The notes beneath the pieces were generated by a model. It was given only the letters and a program-made list of their open reading frames with translations. It ran no database searches and had not been told where the DNA came from. Positions 24,393-33,162 of a DNA stretch of 46,884 nucleotides are shown here, in pieces. The DNA is taken from the NCBI RefSeq assembly GCF_900111325.1, contig NZ_FOGW01000020.1, positions 1 to 46,884 of the forward strand, in the 5' to 3' direction. Origin of the DNA: Lachnobacterium bovis. GTDB taxonomy: Bacteria; Bacillota; Clostridia; Lachnospirales; Lachnospiraceae. Both the position numbers and the translations under genes were made by a program. Numbering within the stretch: the stretch's first letter is position 1; each line of letters begins with the position of its first letter.

Positions 24393-25706
24393 ATGGAAAA
24401 TTTAAAGAAAAGATCCAATTTATTAAGAAAAATTGGTAATATTATTTTTACTTTAGTAGTTATTTTATGTATTCCATTTAGTATCCCAAGAATTATGGGA
24501 TATGAAATTTATGCTGTTAAAACAGGTAGTATGCAGCCTAAGTATCCACAAAATTGTGTGATATATGTTGAAGAAGCAAATGTGATTGATGTTGATGAAA
24601 ATGATGTTATTACCTTTAAGTTAGGAACAGATACGAATGATGTCATGACGCACAGAGTTGTTAAAATTGATCAAGCTAAAAAAGCTTTTATAACAAAGGG
24701 GGATGCAAATTCAGGAGTAGATAAAGAACCAGTTGTCTTTTCACGATTTATTGGTAAACCAGTTTTTATGATCCCATTTTTAGGGGTGTTAAGGCCATTA
24801 TTTTCCACTATTATAGGTTTTGTTGCATTAGCCTTTCTAATTGTTTTGGTTGTTGCTTTATGGATTAGTTCAGATATTTTATACAAGAGGTACAAAAAAG
24901 AAAAAATGCAGCAGGATGAGATTGAAAAAAAAGATACTGCAGGTCAAACTGATAAAAAAAAGCATAAAAAGTTTTCTCTTAGCGTAGTTGTTCCATTAGT
25001 TTTAGGAATTGTTCTAGCAATATATGCAGGTGGTAAATTGTTTTTGATTTATCATGATTATGGAAAATCAAATCAATTATATGCTAATTTAGCTAATCAG
25101 TACGCAAAAAAGAAAAGGAAAGTTAAAAAGGATGAGTGGTACAATAAAATAGATATTGATTTTAAAGATTTAAAGAAACAAAATTCTGATGTGGTTGGAT
25201 GGATTTATTTTGAAAATGATGATATTAGCTATCCAATATTATATTCAGGAGATAATAAAAAGTATTTAAGAACTGCATTAGATAAGAGTGATGCAATAGC
25301 AGGATCTATTTTTTTGGAAGAAAAAAATAAAACAGATTTTCAAGATTCACATTCTTTGATATACGGACATAATATGAGAAATTTGAGTATGTTTGGTAAA
25401 TTAAAATTTTATAAAAGAGAACCTAATTATTACGAAGGACATAAATATTTTCAAATTATAACAGAGAAGAAAAAATATAGATATGAAATTTTTGCTTATG
25501 AAGATGTAAGCGAAAGAAGTTTTATTTATCAAGTACCATTTGATAAAACAGATGAGTTTCAACAATTTATCGATAAGATACGCAACAAGTCATATTTAAA
25601 GAGTGATATTGAAGTTACAAAAGATGATAAGGTGGTTACATTGTCAACATGTTCTGTAGAAAAGCAAAGATTTGCGGTACATGCTAAAAGAGTAGATGAA
25701 AAATAA
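24393..25706 (+). CDS. Fusion of type I signal peptidase (SipW-like) and class B sortase
   Basis: The 437-residue protein joins two envelope proteases. Residues 1-165 are an S26-family signal peptidase of the archaeal/ER (SipW) type: a membrane anchor, Ser46 in TGSMQP, His87 in VMTHRVV instead of a Lys, and GDAN at 103-106, then a second membrane segment (135-160). A charged cytoplasmic loop (165-193) and a third membrane segment (195-215) lead to a class B sortase (about 250-437) with His326 in YGHNM, Cys420 in TLSTC and Arg426. It would both trim exported proteins and join sorting-signal proteins to the wall or pilus. The start at 24393 has AGGGGAG upstream. The unknown gene at 25740 follows at 33 bp. 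Confidence 0.92.
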   Translation: MENLKKRSNLLRKIGNIIFTLVVILCIPFSIPRIMGYEIYAVKTGSMQPKYPQNCVIYVEEANVIDVDENDVITFKLGTDTNDVMTHRVVKIDQAKKAFITKGDANSGVDKEPVVFSRFIGKPVFMIPFLGVLRPLFSTIIGFVALAFLIVLVVALWISSDILYKRYKKEKMQQDEIEKKDTAGQTDKKKHKKFSLSVVVPLVLGIVLAIYAGGKLFLIYHDYGKSNQLYANLANQYAKKKRKVKKDEWYNKIDIDFKDLKKQNSDVVGWIYFENDDISYPILYSGDNKKYLRTALDKSDAIAGSIFLEEKNKTDFQDSHSLIYGHNMRNLSMFGKLKFYKREPNYYEGHKYFQIITEKKKYRYEIFAYEDVSERSFIYQVPFDKTDEFQQFIDKIRNKSYLKSDIEVTKDDKVVTLSTCSVEKQRFAVHAKRVDEK

Positions 25707-25739
25707 ATACATTGTATGAATAAGAGAGGGGAAAATAAT

Positions 25740-26189
25740 ATGAAAAAAGATGAGGAATTAGTTAGAAAGATTACGGAATTAATAAAGGCAACAGAATCTA
25801 ATCAGATAAAGTGGAAAATAATATGTCAGACAACAGACTATAATGACATAAATTCTAAACCCAAAGAGTGCATAGATGGAGAGTTGTGGACTGTAGATGA
25901 ATGCTTTGTTTCGTATGAATGTACCTTTAAAAATGAGCATTTTTTAATGATTACGTATGAAATGATACATTCAAACGGGAAAGAACAAAAATCTTCGAGC
26001 TTTGTATTTTTGCCACCACTTGGAATTAGATTGTTTGATTTACATGTTTTGTTGCCATACTCGGTTGATAATTCAAAGATGCTAACCTATGTTGTGCATT
26101 CATTATGGGTATTGTTGTTAAAAAAATATAAAACACATGATGATAAAATCGACTTAGAGATTGAAAGTAGGGAATTGACAATTGATTAA
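25740..26189 (+). CDS. Hypothetical protein downstream of the sortase fusion
   Basis: This 149-residue protein is not one I recognise. The ATG at 25740 is preceded by GAGAGGGG; eight extra in-frame codons before it were dropped for that reason. It has no signal peptide and no transmembrane helix. It looks like a mixed alpha/beta fold with a first helix (EELVRKITELIKATES), beta strands rich in aromatic residues (FLMITYEMIHS), then SFVFLPPLGIRLFDLHVLLPYS and a final helix. It is 33 bp after the sortase fusion and ends before a strong terminator, so both form one unit. A role linked to export or sorting is suggested only by position. Confidence 0.6.
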   Translation: MKKDEELVRKITELIKATESNQIKWKIICQTTDYNDINSKPKECIDGELWTVDECFVSYECTFKNEHFLMITYEMIHSNGKEQKSSSFVFLPPLGIRLFDLHVLLPYSVDNSKMLTYVVHSLWVLLLKKYKTHDDKIDLEIESRELTID

Positions 26190-26238
26190 TAGTAAGAAAG
26201 GTTATAAATATTAACTAAATATTACATGATAAATGAAG

Positions 26239-26280
26239 GTTGCATTTTCGTACTAAAAGGCACGAGAATGCAACTTTTTT
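26239..26280 (+). terminator. Intrinsic terminator after the sortase-fusion unit
   Basis: GTTGCATTTTCGT (26239-26251) pairs with ACGAGAATGCAAC (26262-26274), followed by TTTTTT. Confidence 0.88.
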
Positions 26281-26409
26281 GGGCAAAAAATTTTTTTTTA
26301 AAAATAAAAAAGAGCAAAAAAAACATGCAAGAAAAAAACATGTAATATTTTTTTAACAGAAGGGAAACTAAATTTCACTAAAAATTCAAAAAAGTTAGGA
26401 GAAAAAAAT

Positions 26410-26679
26410 ATGATTAGAAGGTATTATAAAGTTTATGGAGAGGTTCAAGCTGTTGGTTTTAGGCATTTTTCGAAGGTTGTGGCGGATAAACATAATCTTA
26501 CAGGCTATGTTCAAAATGAATATGATGGTAGTGTTACAATTGAGGTTCAGGGAGAAGAGGAAGTTGTCCGCAATTTTTTAGATGAAATTGAAAAAGTGTC
26601 ATATCATGTTGAAATTAGCAGATATACATGGGAAAATCTTGCAATTTGTCCCCAAGAAACGGAATTTTCAATACTTTAG
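26410..26679 (+). CDS. Acylphosphatase, second copy
   Basis: An 89-residue acylphosphatase of the same length as the copy at 16792-17061. Arg18 (VQAVGFRHF) and Asn36 (GYVQNEYDGSV) occupy the same positions. The usual VQGVGFR loop reads VQAVGFR; the Gly to Ala change in the phosphate-binding loop may affect activity. Outside the core blocks the two copies differ a lot, so they are old paralogues and not a recent duplication. TAGGAG lies 9 bp before the ATG. It seems to stand alone, 227 bp before the tetR gene. Confidence 0.87.
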   Translation: MIRRYYKVYGEVQAVGFRHFSKVVADKHNLTGYVQNEYDGSVTIEVQGEEEVVRNFLDEIEKVSYHVEISRYTWENLAICPQETEFSIL

Positions 26680-26832
26680 GAAACGACAGTAAAAAAGCAG
26701 TGCTAAAAAGCATATATAGTTCCTGATAAACCTTGAAAACACTAGTAATATTTCACAAAAAAACGAAACTGTATTTAGTGAAATAATAGGTTGAATATTT
26801 ATTAATTAGATGTTACAATAAAGAAAACTTAA

Positions 26833-26856
26833 CAAAATGGTTTGGTTTCCATTTTG
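26833..26856. promoter_or_regulatory. Inverted repeat upstream of the TetR-family gene, probable operator
   Basis: CAAAATGG (26833-26840) and CCATTTTG (26849-26856) form a perfect 8-bp inverted repeat with an 8-bp centre. The right arm overlaps a -35-like TTGAAC (26854-26859). The symmetry and place, 51 bp before the start, suit autoregulation by a TetR dimer. Confidence 0.5.
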
Positions 26857-26906
26857 AACGGTTGATTTTGATATGATTTTGATAGAAAAAAGAGGTATGT
26901 TTAAAC

Positions 26907-27488
26907 ATGAGATGGAAGTACAAAGAATCAGAATTAAGAGAATTTATCTTAGACACTACAATTCAGCTATTTAAGCTAAAGGGATTAAAATTTACAATGG
27001 ATGAACTTGCTAAGGAAATGGGAATCAGCAAGAAAACTATTTATAGAGTTTTTCCAGATAAAAAGACAATGTTTTATAGAATGGTAGACTTTTTCTTCGA
27101 TAAAATTAAAAGTGAAGAAGAAGAAATTTTAAAGAATGATAAATTGTCTACAGTTGATAAAATTAGAGCAATTCTTGGTGTAATGCCAGAAGAATATAAA
27201 GATATTGATTTTAGCGCTTTGTATATTGTTAGAGATAAGTATCCAAAGAGCTATGAAAGAATAGTTGAGAGACTTGAAACAGGATGGGATAACACAATCA
27301 AATTGATTAATCAAGGAATTAAAGAAGGCGTTGTTAGACCAATCGATGTCACAGTTGTTAAGGCAATGCTTTCAGCTACGATTGAACAATTTTTCCAGAA
27401 AGATATTTTAGTTAGAAACGATATGAGCTATCCAGAAGCATTAGCATCTGTAGTTGATATTATTTGTTGTGGAATTATTATAAAATAA
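26907..27488 (+). CDS. TetR/AcrR-family transcriptional regulator
   Basis: The 193-residue protein has an N-terminal TetR helix-turn-helix: ILDTTIQLFKLKGLKFTMDELAKEMG and SKKTIYRVFPDKKTMF (about residues 12-57), followed by an all-helical ligand-binding domain with a TetR_C-like tail. It would bind DNA as a dimer and be released by a small ligand. It is 76 bp upstream of the GH2 gene with no terminator between, and all genes to 35550 point the same way, so it is probably the local regulator. A sugar operon run by a TetR protein is less usual than one run by LacI or AraC types. AGAGGT is the likely ribosome site. Confidence 0.88.
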   Translation: MRWKYKESELREFILDTTIQLFKLKGLKFTMDELAKEMGISKKTIYRVFPDKKTMFYRMVDFFFDKIKSEEEEILKNDKLSTVDKIRAILGVMPEEYKDIDFSALYIVRDKYPKSYERIVERLETGWDNTIKLINQGIKEGVVRPIDVTVVKAMLSATIEQFFQKDILVRNDMSYPEALASVVDIICCGIIIK

Positions 27489-27564
27489 TGTATATAAAAA
27501 ATAAAAAGGTTTGCACATATCATATTGTTACGGGGTAAGTATTATGTTTGTGCGTGGAGGGAAA

Positions 27565-30054
27565 ATGAATAGAATATATCTCAATGATGGATGGCAATTT
27601 TTGCCTGAATACAAGGAATGTTTACTAAAAGATAATTTAGATGAACTTACTCAAAGCCAAATTTGTGATATACGAATTCCTCATACTGTAAAAGAAGTAC
27701 CATTTGATTATTTTGATGAAAGTGAGTATCAAATGATTAGTGGATACAGAAAGAAGATGTTTGCTCCTAAAGAGTGGGATGGAAAATTGATAAATCTCAC
27801 TTTTGAGGGAGTTGCGCATCAAGCCACAGTATATGTAAATGGACAGTTTGCATATTGTCATAAATGTGGTTATACTGCTTTTACAATTAATATAACAAAA
27901 ATGCTTAAATATGGTAGTGATAACATAATAACTGTTAAGGTAGATAGTAATGAGACTCTAAATGTACCACCATTTGGATATGTTATTGACTACATGACTT
28001 TTGGCGGAATATATCGAGATGTTTATGTTGAGATTTCAAATAGTAACACTATCTTAGATGTATTCCCTATTATTTTATTAGAAGACAGTGATTTATTAAA
28101 TCCTGATTTAATAAATAAAGAGGAAAGCAGAGAAGGTTTCACGGGGAAAAGAGTAAAGAAAGCTGTAGTAAGAACAAAAATTGGATTATCGAAAAGTTTG
28201 ATTGATAATTTACACCAAAACAAAAATATACGGATAACACATACGTTGTCTAATAAATATGATGAATTTGAAACAAAATGGGATGTATCATTGTTAGATG
28301 ATTGCGCTGAAGGAAATCATGAAGTTGAGAATGTGTTTTTATGGGATATAGAACATCCAAATTTATATGAACTAGAAACCACCCTTTTTATTGATGATAA
28401 AAGGATTGAATCTAGGATAGAGAGAATTGGTTTTAGAAAAACACAGTTTAAACAAGATGGATTCTATTTGAATGCCCAAAAAATCAAAATTAGAGGAATG
28501 AATAGACATCAAAGTTATCCATATGTTGGTTATGCAATGCCAAAATCTATGCAAGAGCTTGATGCAGATATTTTAAAATATGAATTGGGGTTAAATGCAG
28601 TTCGAACCTCTCATTATCCTCAGTCACAATATTTTATTAATAGATGCGATGAAATTGGCCTTTTAGTGTTTACTGAGATGCCTGGTTGGCAACACATTGG
28701 AGATGAAGAATGGAAGCTACAAGCAATAGAAAACACTAAAGAAATGGTATTACAATATAGAAATCATCCATCAATTTTTTTATGGGGAGTAAGAATAAAT
28801 GAATCACCAGATGATGATGAATTCTATGTAAGAACGAATGAAGTGGCAAGAAAGCTTGATCCAACAAGATCAACGGCAGGAGTTCGATGCTTCAAAAAAA
28901 GCAATTTATTAGAAGATGTATATACATATAACGATTTTGTTCATTCTGGGGATAATATGGGATGTGAAAAAAAGTCAAAGGTTACATCAGACATTTCAAA
29001 AGCTTATCTAGTCAGTGAATATAATGGTCATATGTATCCAACAAAAACATTTGATTCAGAGGAACATCAGTCAAGTCAGATGCTAAGACACGCAAGAGTT
29101 TTAAATGATATACAGTTAGAAGAAGATATAGCGGGTTCATTCGGATGGTGTATGTTCGATTACAATACCCATAAAGATTTTGGAAGTGGTGATAGAATTT
29201 GTTATCACGGAATAATGGATATGTTTAGAAATCCTAAAATGGCTGCTTTAATTTATGCATGTCAGCAAGAAAAAAATATCGTTCTAGATATAAGTTCATC
29301 AATGGATATTGGAGAACATCCAGGATGCAATAGGGGAAAAACGTATATCTTATCAAACGCGGATTATGTTCGTATGTATAAAAATGGAGATTTGATAAAA
29401 GAATATAACTGTAGAAAGGATTCTGAATTTAAAGGCCTAAAATATGGTCCTATTGTGATTGATGATTTCATAGGTGATAAGATAGGAAAAAACGAACCTA
29501 CTTTTTCAAAGAAGAAGGTAAGAGATATTAAGTATGCACTTAATTATACTGCAATAAATGGATATGGCAAATTCACACCAAAATTATGTTGGATAGCTTT
29601 TAAGGCATTAACAATATATAGAATGAAAATGTCAGATGCTGTTAAATTGTTTAATAAATATATAGGAGATTGGGGACAGACATCAACGGTGTATAAATTT
29701 GAAGCTATAAAAGATGGTAAGGTTGTTAAAACAATCACTAAAGCTCCTATGACAAAAGTATTTATTAAGGCAAAAGTATCAAAAGATGTATTAGTAGAGG
29801 AAAATTCATATGATGTAGTTGAAGTTCGTTTGATGGCATCTGATGAGTACGGAAACAGACTTCCATTTTTTAACGAAGGTGTTGTTTTAGGAAGCTATGG
29901 TCCAATTGAAATTATAGGTCCTAATATTACAGCATTTAGAGGCGGATATTTAGGAGTATATGTAAAAAGCAAATCGGAAGCAGGAAAAGCAACATTAACA
30001 GTTACACCTTCATTAGGTAATAAACTTTCATTAAATTTTGAGGTAAAAATTTAA
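27565..30054 (+). CDS. Glycoside hydrolase family 2 protein (beta-galactosidase/beta-glucuronidase type)
   Basis: The start at 27565 follows GGAGGG; 18 in-frame codons upstream are not part of it. The 829 residues have the GH2 order: jelly-roll sugar-binding domain (LNDGWQFLPEY...), immunoglobulin-like domain, TIM barrel and extra C-terminal domains. In the barrel, RTSHYPQSQYF and LWGVRINESPDDD place the acid/base Glu at about 413, and VSEYNGHMYP places the nucleophile at about 485. There is no signal peptide, so it is cytoplasmic and acts on imported oligosaccharide. Beta-galactosidase is favoured by the neighbouring GPH symporter and alpha-galactosidase, but GH2 specificity cannot be read with confidence. 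Confidence 0.92.
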   Translation: MNRIYLNDGWQFLPEYKECLLKDNLDELTQSQICDIRIPHTVKEVPFDYFDESEYQMISGYRKKMFAPKEWDGKLINLTFEGVAHQATVYVNGQFAYCHKCGYTAFTINITKMLKYGSDNIITVKVDSNETLNVPPFGYVIDYMTFGGIYRDVYVEISNSNTILDVFPIILLEDSDLLNPDLINKEESREGFTGKRVKKAVVRTKIGLSKSLIDNLHQNKNIRITHTLSNKYDEFETKWDVSLLDDCAEGNHEVENVFLWDIEHPNLYELETTLFIDDKRIESRIERIGFRKTQFKQDGFYLNAQKIKIRGMNRHQSYPYVGYAMPKSMQELDADILKYELGLNAVRTSHYPQSQYFINRCDEIGLLVFTEMPGWQHIGDEEWKLQAIENTKEMVLQYRNHPSIFLWGVRINESPDDDEFYVRTNEVARKLDPTRSTAGVRCFKKSNLLEDVYTYNDFVHSGDNMGCEKKSKVTSDISKAYLVSEYNGHMYPTKTFDSEEHQSSQMLRHARVLNDIQLEEDIAGSFGWCMFDYNTHKDFGSGDRICYHGIMDMFRNPKMAALIYACQQEKNIVLDISSSMDIGEHPGCNRGKTYILSNADYVRMYKNGDLIKEYNCRKDSEFKGLKYGPIVIDDFIGDKIGKNEPTFSKKKVRDIKYALNYTAINGYGKFTPKLCWIAFKALTIYRMKMSDAVKLFNKYIGDWGQTSTVYKFEAIKDGKVVKTITKAPMTKVFIKAKVSKDVLVEENSYDVVEVRLMASDEYGNRLPFFNEGVVLGSYGPIEIIGPNITAFRGGYLGVYVKSKSEAGKATLTVTPSLGNKLSLNFEVKI

Positions 30055-30106
30055 TGAAAAAAATTATTTTTAATAATAAGAAAATAAAAAAGAAGGGAGA
30101 GGAAAG

Positions 30107-31573
30107 ATGAAAGATAGATCTAGAGTGATTTTTGGAAATGAAATGTCCAATAGAGTTTATAAAAAAGCATTAAAATCCAAAAAGAAGAATCTAAAAAAAT
30201 TTGGGGATGATTCTAAAGTAGATTATAAAATTTGCTTAAAGAAGAATCCTGTTATAGGAGATATGCTAGGTGTATCGGATGTTCTTTTAAACGATGAAAA
30301 ATCTAAAGAAGAGTTTGATAGACAAAAAGGTATAATCGTTGGAAATATTAGAATGGGATTTGGACACTATAGAATTTCAATGGCGATGGCTTCGGCTGCT
30401 AAAGCACTAGGTTATAAACCATATTGGATGGATTTGAATGGGTATCCACAGACTACATGTACTAAATTAATAAGTGCACAAAATGATTTATATTCATTAG
30501 GTTCAAGATTATCCAAAAATCCAATTTTTAACAAACTTGTGTGGGAACCAATGAACTATGAAGGATTTAGAAAACTATCCTATAATTCAACGGATCAAAA
30601 AAATGCTGAGTTAATGGCACCTGTTTATAAAAATGTGCCAAAAGATATTCCGGTTGTTGGAACTCACGTATGGCCAGCCCAAGCAGCTATACATGCCGGA
30701 ATGAAGTATGTTGTAAATGCAATTCCGGATAATTGGCCAATGGCTTTGCATTTGGCAGAAGGCAGCGTTCATACGATACAATGCAGAAATTCATACATGG
30801 GATATAGGATTTTAAATGGCTTTAACAAAGATAAAGTTTGTAAACCAATGCCTAAGGAAAGTTTGGTATATACTGGCCACTATATTGATCACGAATTGGT
30901 ATCAAATATAGAAAAGGATTGTGAGCAGAGAATTAATAGGAAAAAGAATAATAAACCGATGAGATTTTTGCTTACAATTGGTGGCGCAGGTGCACAGCAG
31001 GAAATATTTATTGCTATTATTAAAGAATTACTACCTAAAATCAGAGAAAAGAAAGTTACCCTTTTTGTAAATGTAGGAGATTACGAAAAGGTATGGCATA
31101 GTATGTTAAAAGAAATTCCACAGATGAAAAATATATCGGTAGAACATTTTAATGATTGGAACGAAACAAAAGAATTTTCAGAACAATTATTAGATGAACA
31201 AAAAAACATTTATGGAATTCATAGCTTTAGTCATAAAAATATATTTGAAGCTGTGTACTGTACGAATCTTTTGATGAGAGGTATAGACGTTTTAATTACT
31301 AAACCAAGTGAATTAGCTTTTTATCCAGTACCTAAGCTTTTTATTAAGCGTGTTGGTAAGCATGAAATGTGGGGGGCAATTCATTCAAGTGAGATTGGAG
31401 ATGGTACATTAGAATGTAGAGACATTCCACATACAGTTCAAATGCTTAATCTTTTTTTAGAGGATAATCAGTTGTTAATTGACATGTGTGAGAATATAAA
31501 AACAAACAAAAAAATAGGGTTATATGATGGAGCATATAATGTCATAAAACTTGCAATGGGAATGAAAAAGTAA
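30107..31573 (+). CDS. Glycosyltransferase-like protein (GT-B fold, GT28/MGDG-synthase-like)
   Basis: This 488-residue protein is uncertain. IVGNIRMGFGHYRISMAMA (about 80-98) resembles the N-terminal Gly-rich loop of GT28 transferases such as MurG and MGDG synthase, and FLLTIGGAGAQQE (about 285-297) resembles the nucleotide-sugar-binding start of their second Rossmann domain. Near 405, RGIDVLITKPSELAFYPVPKLF replaces the usual donor-site GG-x-T pattern. The N-terminal 75 residues are extra and basic. No signal peptide or membrane helix is seen. Lying between a GH2 enzyme and a GPH symporter, it may act on sugars brought in by that system or make a glycolipid or glycoside. The function is not established. 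Confidence 0.62.
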   Translation: MKDRSRVIFGNEMSNRVYKKALKSKKKNLKKFGDDSKVDYKICLKKNPVIGDMLGVSDVLLNDEKSKEEFDRQKGIIVGNIRMGFGHYRISMAMASAAKALGYKPYWMDLNGYPQTTCTKLISAQNDLYSLGSRLSKNPIFNKLVWEPMNYEGFRKLSYNSTDQKNAELMAPVYKNVPKDIPVVGTHVWPAQAAIHAGMKYVVNAIPDNWPMALHLAEGSVHTIQCRNSYMGYRILNGFNKDKVCKPMPKESLVYTGHYIDHELVSNIEKDCEQRINRKKNNKPMRFLLTIGGAGAQQEIFIAIIKELLPKIREKKVTLFVNVGDYEKVWHSMLKEIPQMKNISVEHFNDWNETKEFSEQLLDEQKNIYGIHSFSHKNIFEAVYCTNLLMRGIDVLITKPSELAFYPVPKLFIKRVGKHEMWGAIHSSEIGDGTLECRDIPHTVQMLNLFLEDNQLLIDMCENIKTNKKIGLYDGAYNVIKLAMGMKK

Positions 31574-31641
31574 AGACATTATAGAAAATTAAAAAGTTAA
31601 ATAATAAGGAAAAAATATTTAATAGAGGGCAAGGTATTAAG

Positions 31642-33066
31642 ATGAATGAAAAAAGATGTTTAACCGCTAAGGAAAAAGTCTCTTATGGTTTAGGGGCTGT
31701 AGGAAAAGATATGGTATATATGTTATCAGCAAGCTATATACAATATTACTATTATGATTTATTGGGAATGAGTGCAATGGCACTTGGAGTTATTTTATTA
31801 ATAGCTAGAGTTTTTGACGCATTTAATGATCCTATAATGGGAGTTGTGGTTGCAAAAACAAAAACAAAATGGGGTAAATTTAGACCTTGGTTATTAATTG
31901 GAACAGTTACAAATGCTATTATATTGTTTATTATGTTTGCTTGTCCACCAAAATTAAATGGGCCTGGACTTGTCGCATATGCAGCAGTATTTTATATCCT
32001 TTGGGGCGTGACGTACACAATGATGGATATACCATTTTGGTCAATGATTCCTGCTTTTACAAAAGGTGGAAGTGAAAGAGAAAGTTTAACAACATTAGCT
32101 CGTTCATGTGCAGGCGTTGGTTCAGCAATAGTTCAAATTTGCGCATTAATTGTTGTACATGCATTAGGAAGTGCCTTTGGAGGACACGGAAATGATAGTA
32201 TCGAAATTATTGGTTTTAAATGGTTTTCATTAATTGTCGCATGTTTATTTATTATTTTCACATTAATCACTTGTATTAATGTAAAAGAAAAATCAACAGT
32301 TGATATGGAAACTGCAACTGTAAAACAAATGTTTAAAGCTTTGATTCAAAACGATCAAGCAATGTCTGTTGTTGTTACAATTGTATGTGTTAATACCGCA
32401 TTATATATTACATCTAATTTGGTTATTTATTTCTTTAAATACGATTTAGGTGGAGTAAATTGGTATGCTGATAATACATTATTTAACATGGTAGGTGGTG
32501 CTTCGCAGATTCTTGCAATGATGATGTTGTATCCACTTTTAAGAGTATTCTTTAATAGTATTAAAATATTTTATATTAGTTTATCAATTTCTATTATTGG
32601 ATATGTTTCATTATTAGTATTAGCAATGTGCGGAATTAGATGTTTGGCAATTTTTCTTATTCCAGGAGTGTTAATTATGGCAGCAGCAGGAATGAATAAC
32701 GTTTTAGTAACAGTTTTTCTAGCTAATACAGTTGATTATGGTGAATTGAAGAATGGAAGACGTGACGAATCTGTTATTTTCTCAATGCAGACTTTTGTCG
32801 TTAAATTGGCAACAGGTTTAGCTATATTTATTACATCAGCTGCTCTTCAGTTCTTAAACTTGAAATCAGGAGATGCATCAAAGGCAGCTCAAACAATGGA
32901 CTTATCAAAGAATGTTAGTCAGGCGTCTAAAATGGGACTTAGAATGGTAATGACAATTATTCCAATTCTTGGTTTAATATTTGCATTGGTCTGGTTTAAA
33001 AATAAATATATTTTAACAGATAGCAAGTTGACAGAAATTACTAACGAACTTGAAGCAAAAAATTAG
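31642..33066 (+). CDS. GPH-family sugar:cation symporter (MelB/XynP-like)
   Basis: The 474-residue protein has about 12 membrane segments and belongs to the glycoside-pentoside-hexuronide:cation symporters of the major facilitator superfamily. Diagnostic stretches are YGLGAVGKDMVY at the N-terminus, ARVFDAFNDPIMG with the cation-site acidic residues (about 56-68), TKWGKFRPWLLIG, and DYGELKNGRRDES in the central loop region (about 365-377). It lacks the C-terminal IIA domain of LacS. It should import a galactoside or related oligosaccharide with H+ or Na+, feeding the GH2 and GH36 enzymes on either side. Confidence 0.93.
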   Translation: MNEKRCLTAKEKVSYGLGAVGKDMVYMLSASYIQYYYYDLLGMSAMALGVILLIARVFDAFNDPIMGVVVAKTKTKWGKFRPWLLIGTVTNAIILFIMFACPPKLNGPGLVAYAAVFYILWGVTYTMMDIPFWSMIPAFTKGGSERESLTTLARSCAGVGSAIVQICALIVVHALGSAFGGHGNDSIEIIGFKWFSLIVACLFIIFTLITCINVKEKSTVDMETATVKQMFKALIQNDQAMSVVVTIVCVNTALYITSNLVIYFFKYDLGGVNWYADNTLFNMVGGASQILAMMMLYPLLRVFFNSIKIFYISLSISIIGYVSLLVLAMCGIRCLAIFLIPGVLIMAAAGMNNVLVTVFLANTVDYGELKNGRRDESVIFSMQTFVVKLATGLAIFITSAALQFLNLKSGDASKAAQTMDLSKNVSQASKMGLRMVMTIIPILGLIFALVWFKNKYILTDSKLTEITNELEAKN

Positions 33067-33162
33067 TCAAAACTATTGTTAGAATAATAAAAGGCAATAA
33101 AAGTAATATAATGACAAAAGTGTTGTAATTAGAACAGATTATGAATACACAAAAAGGATTTG

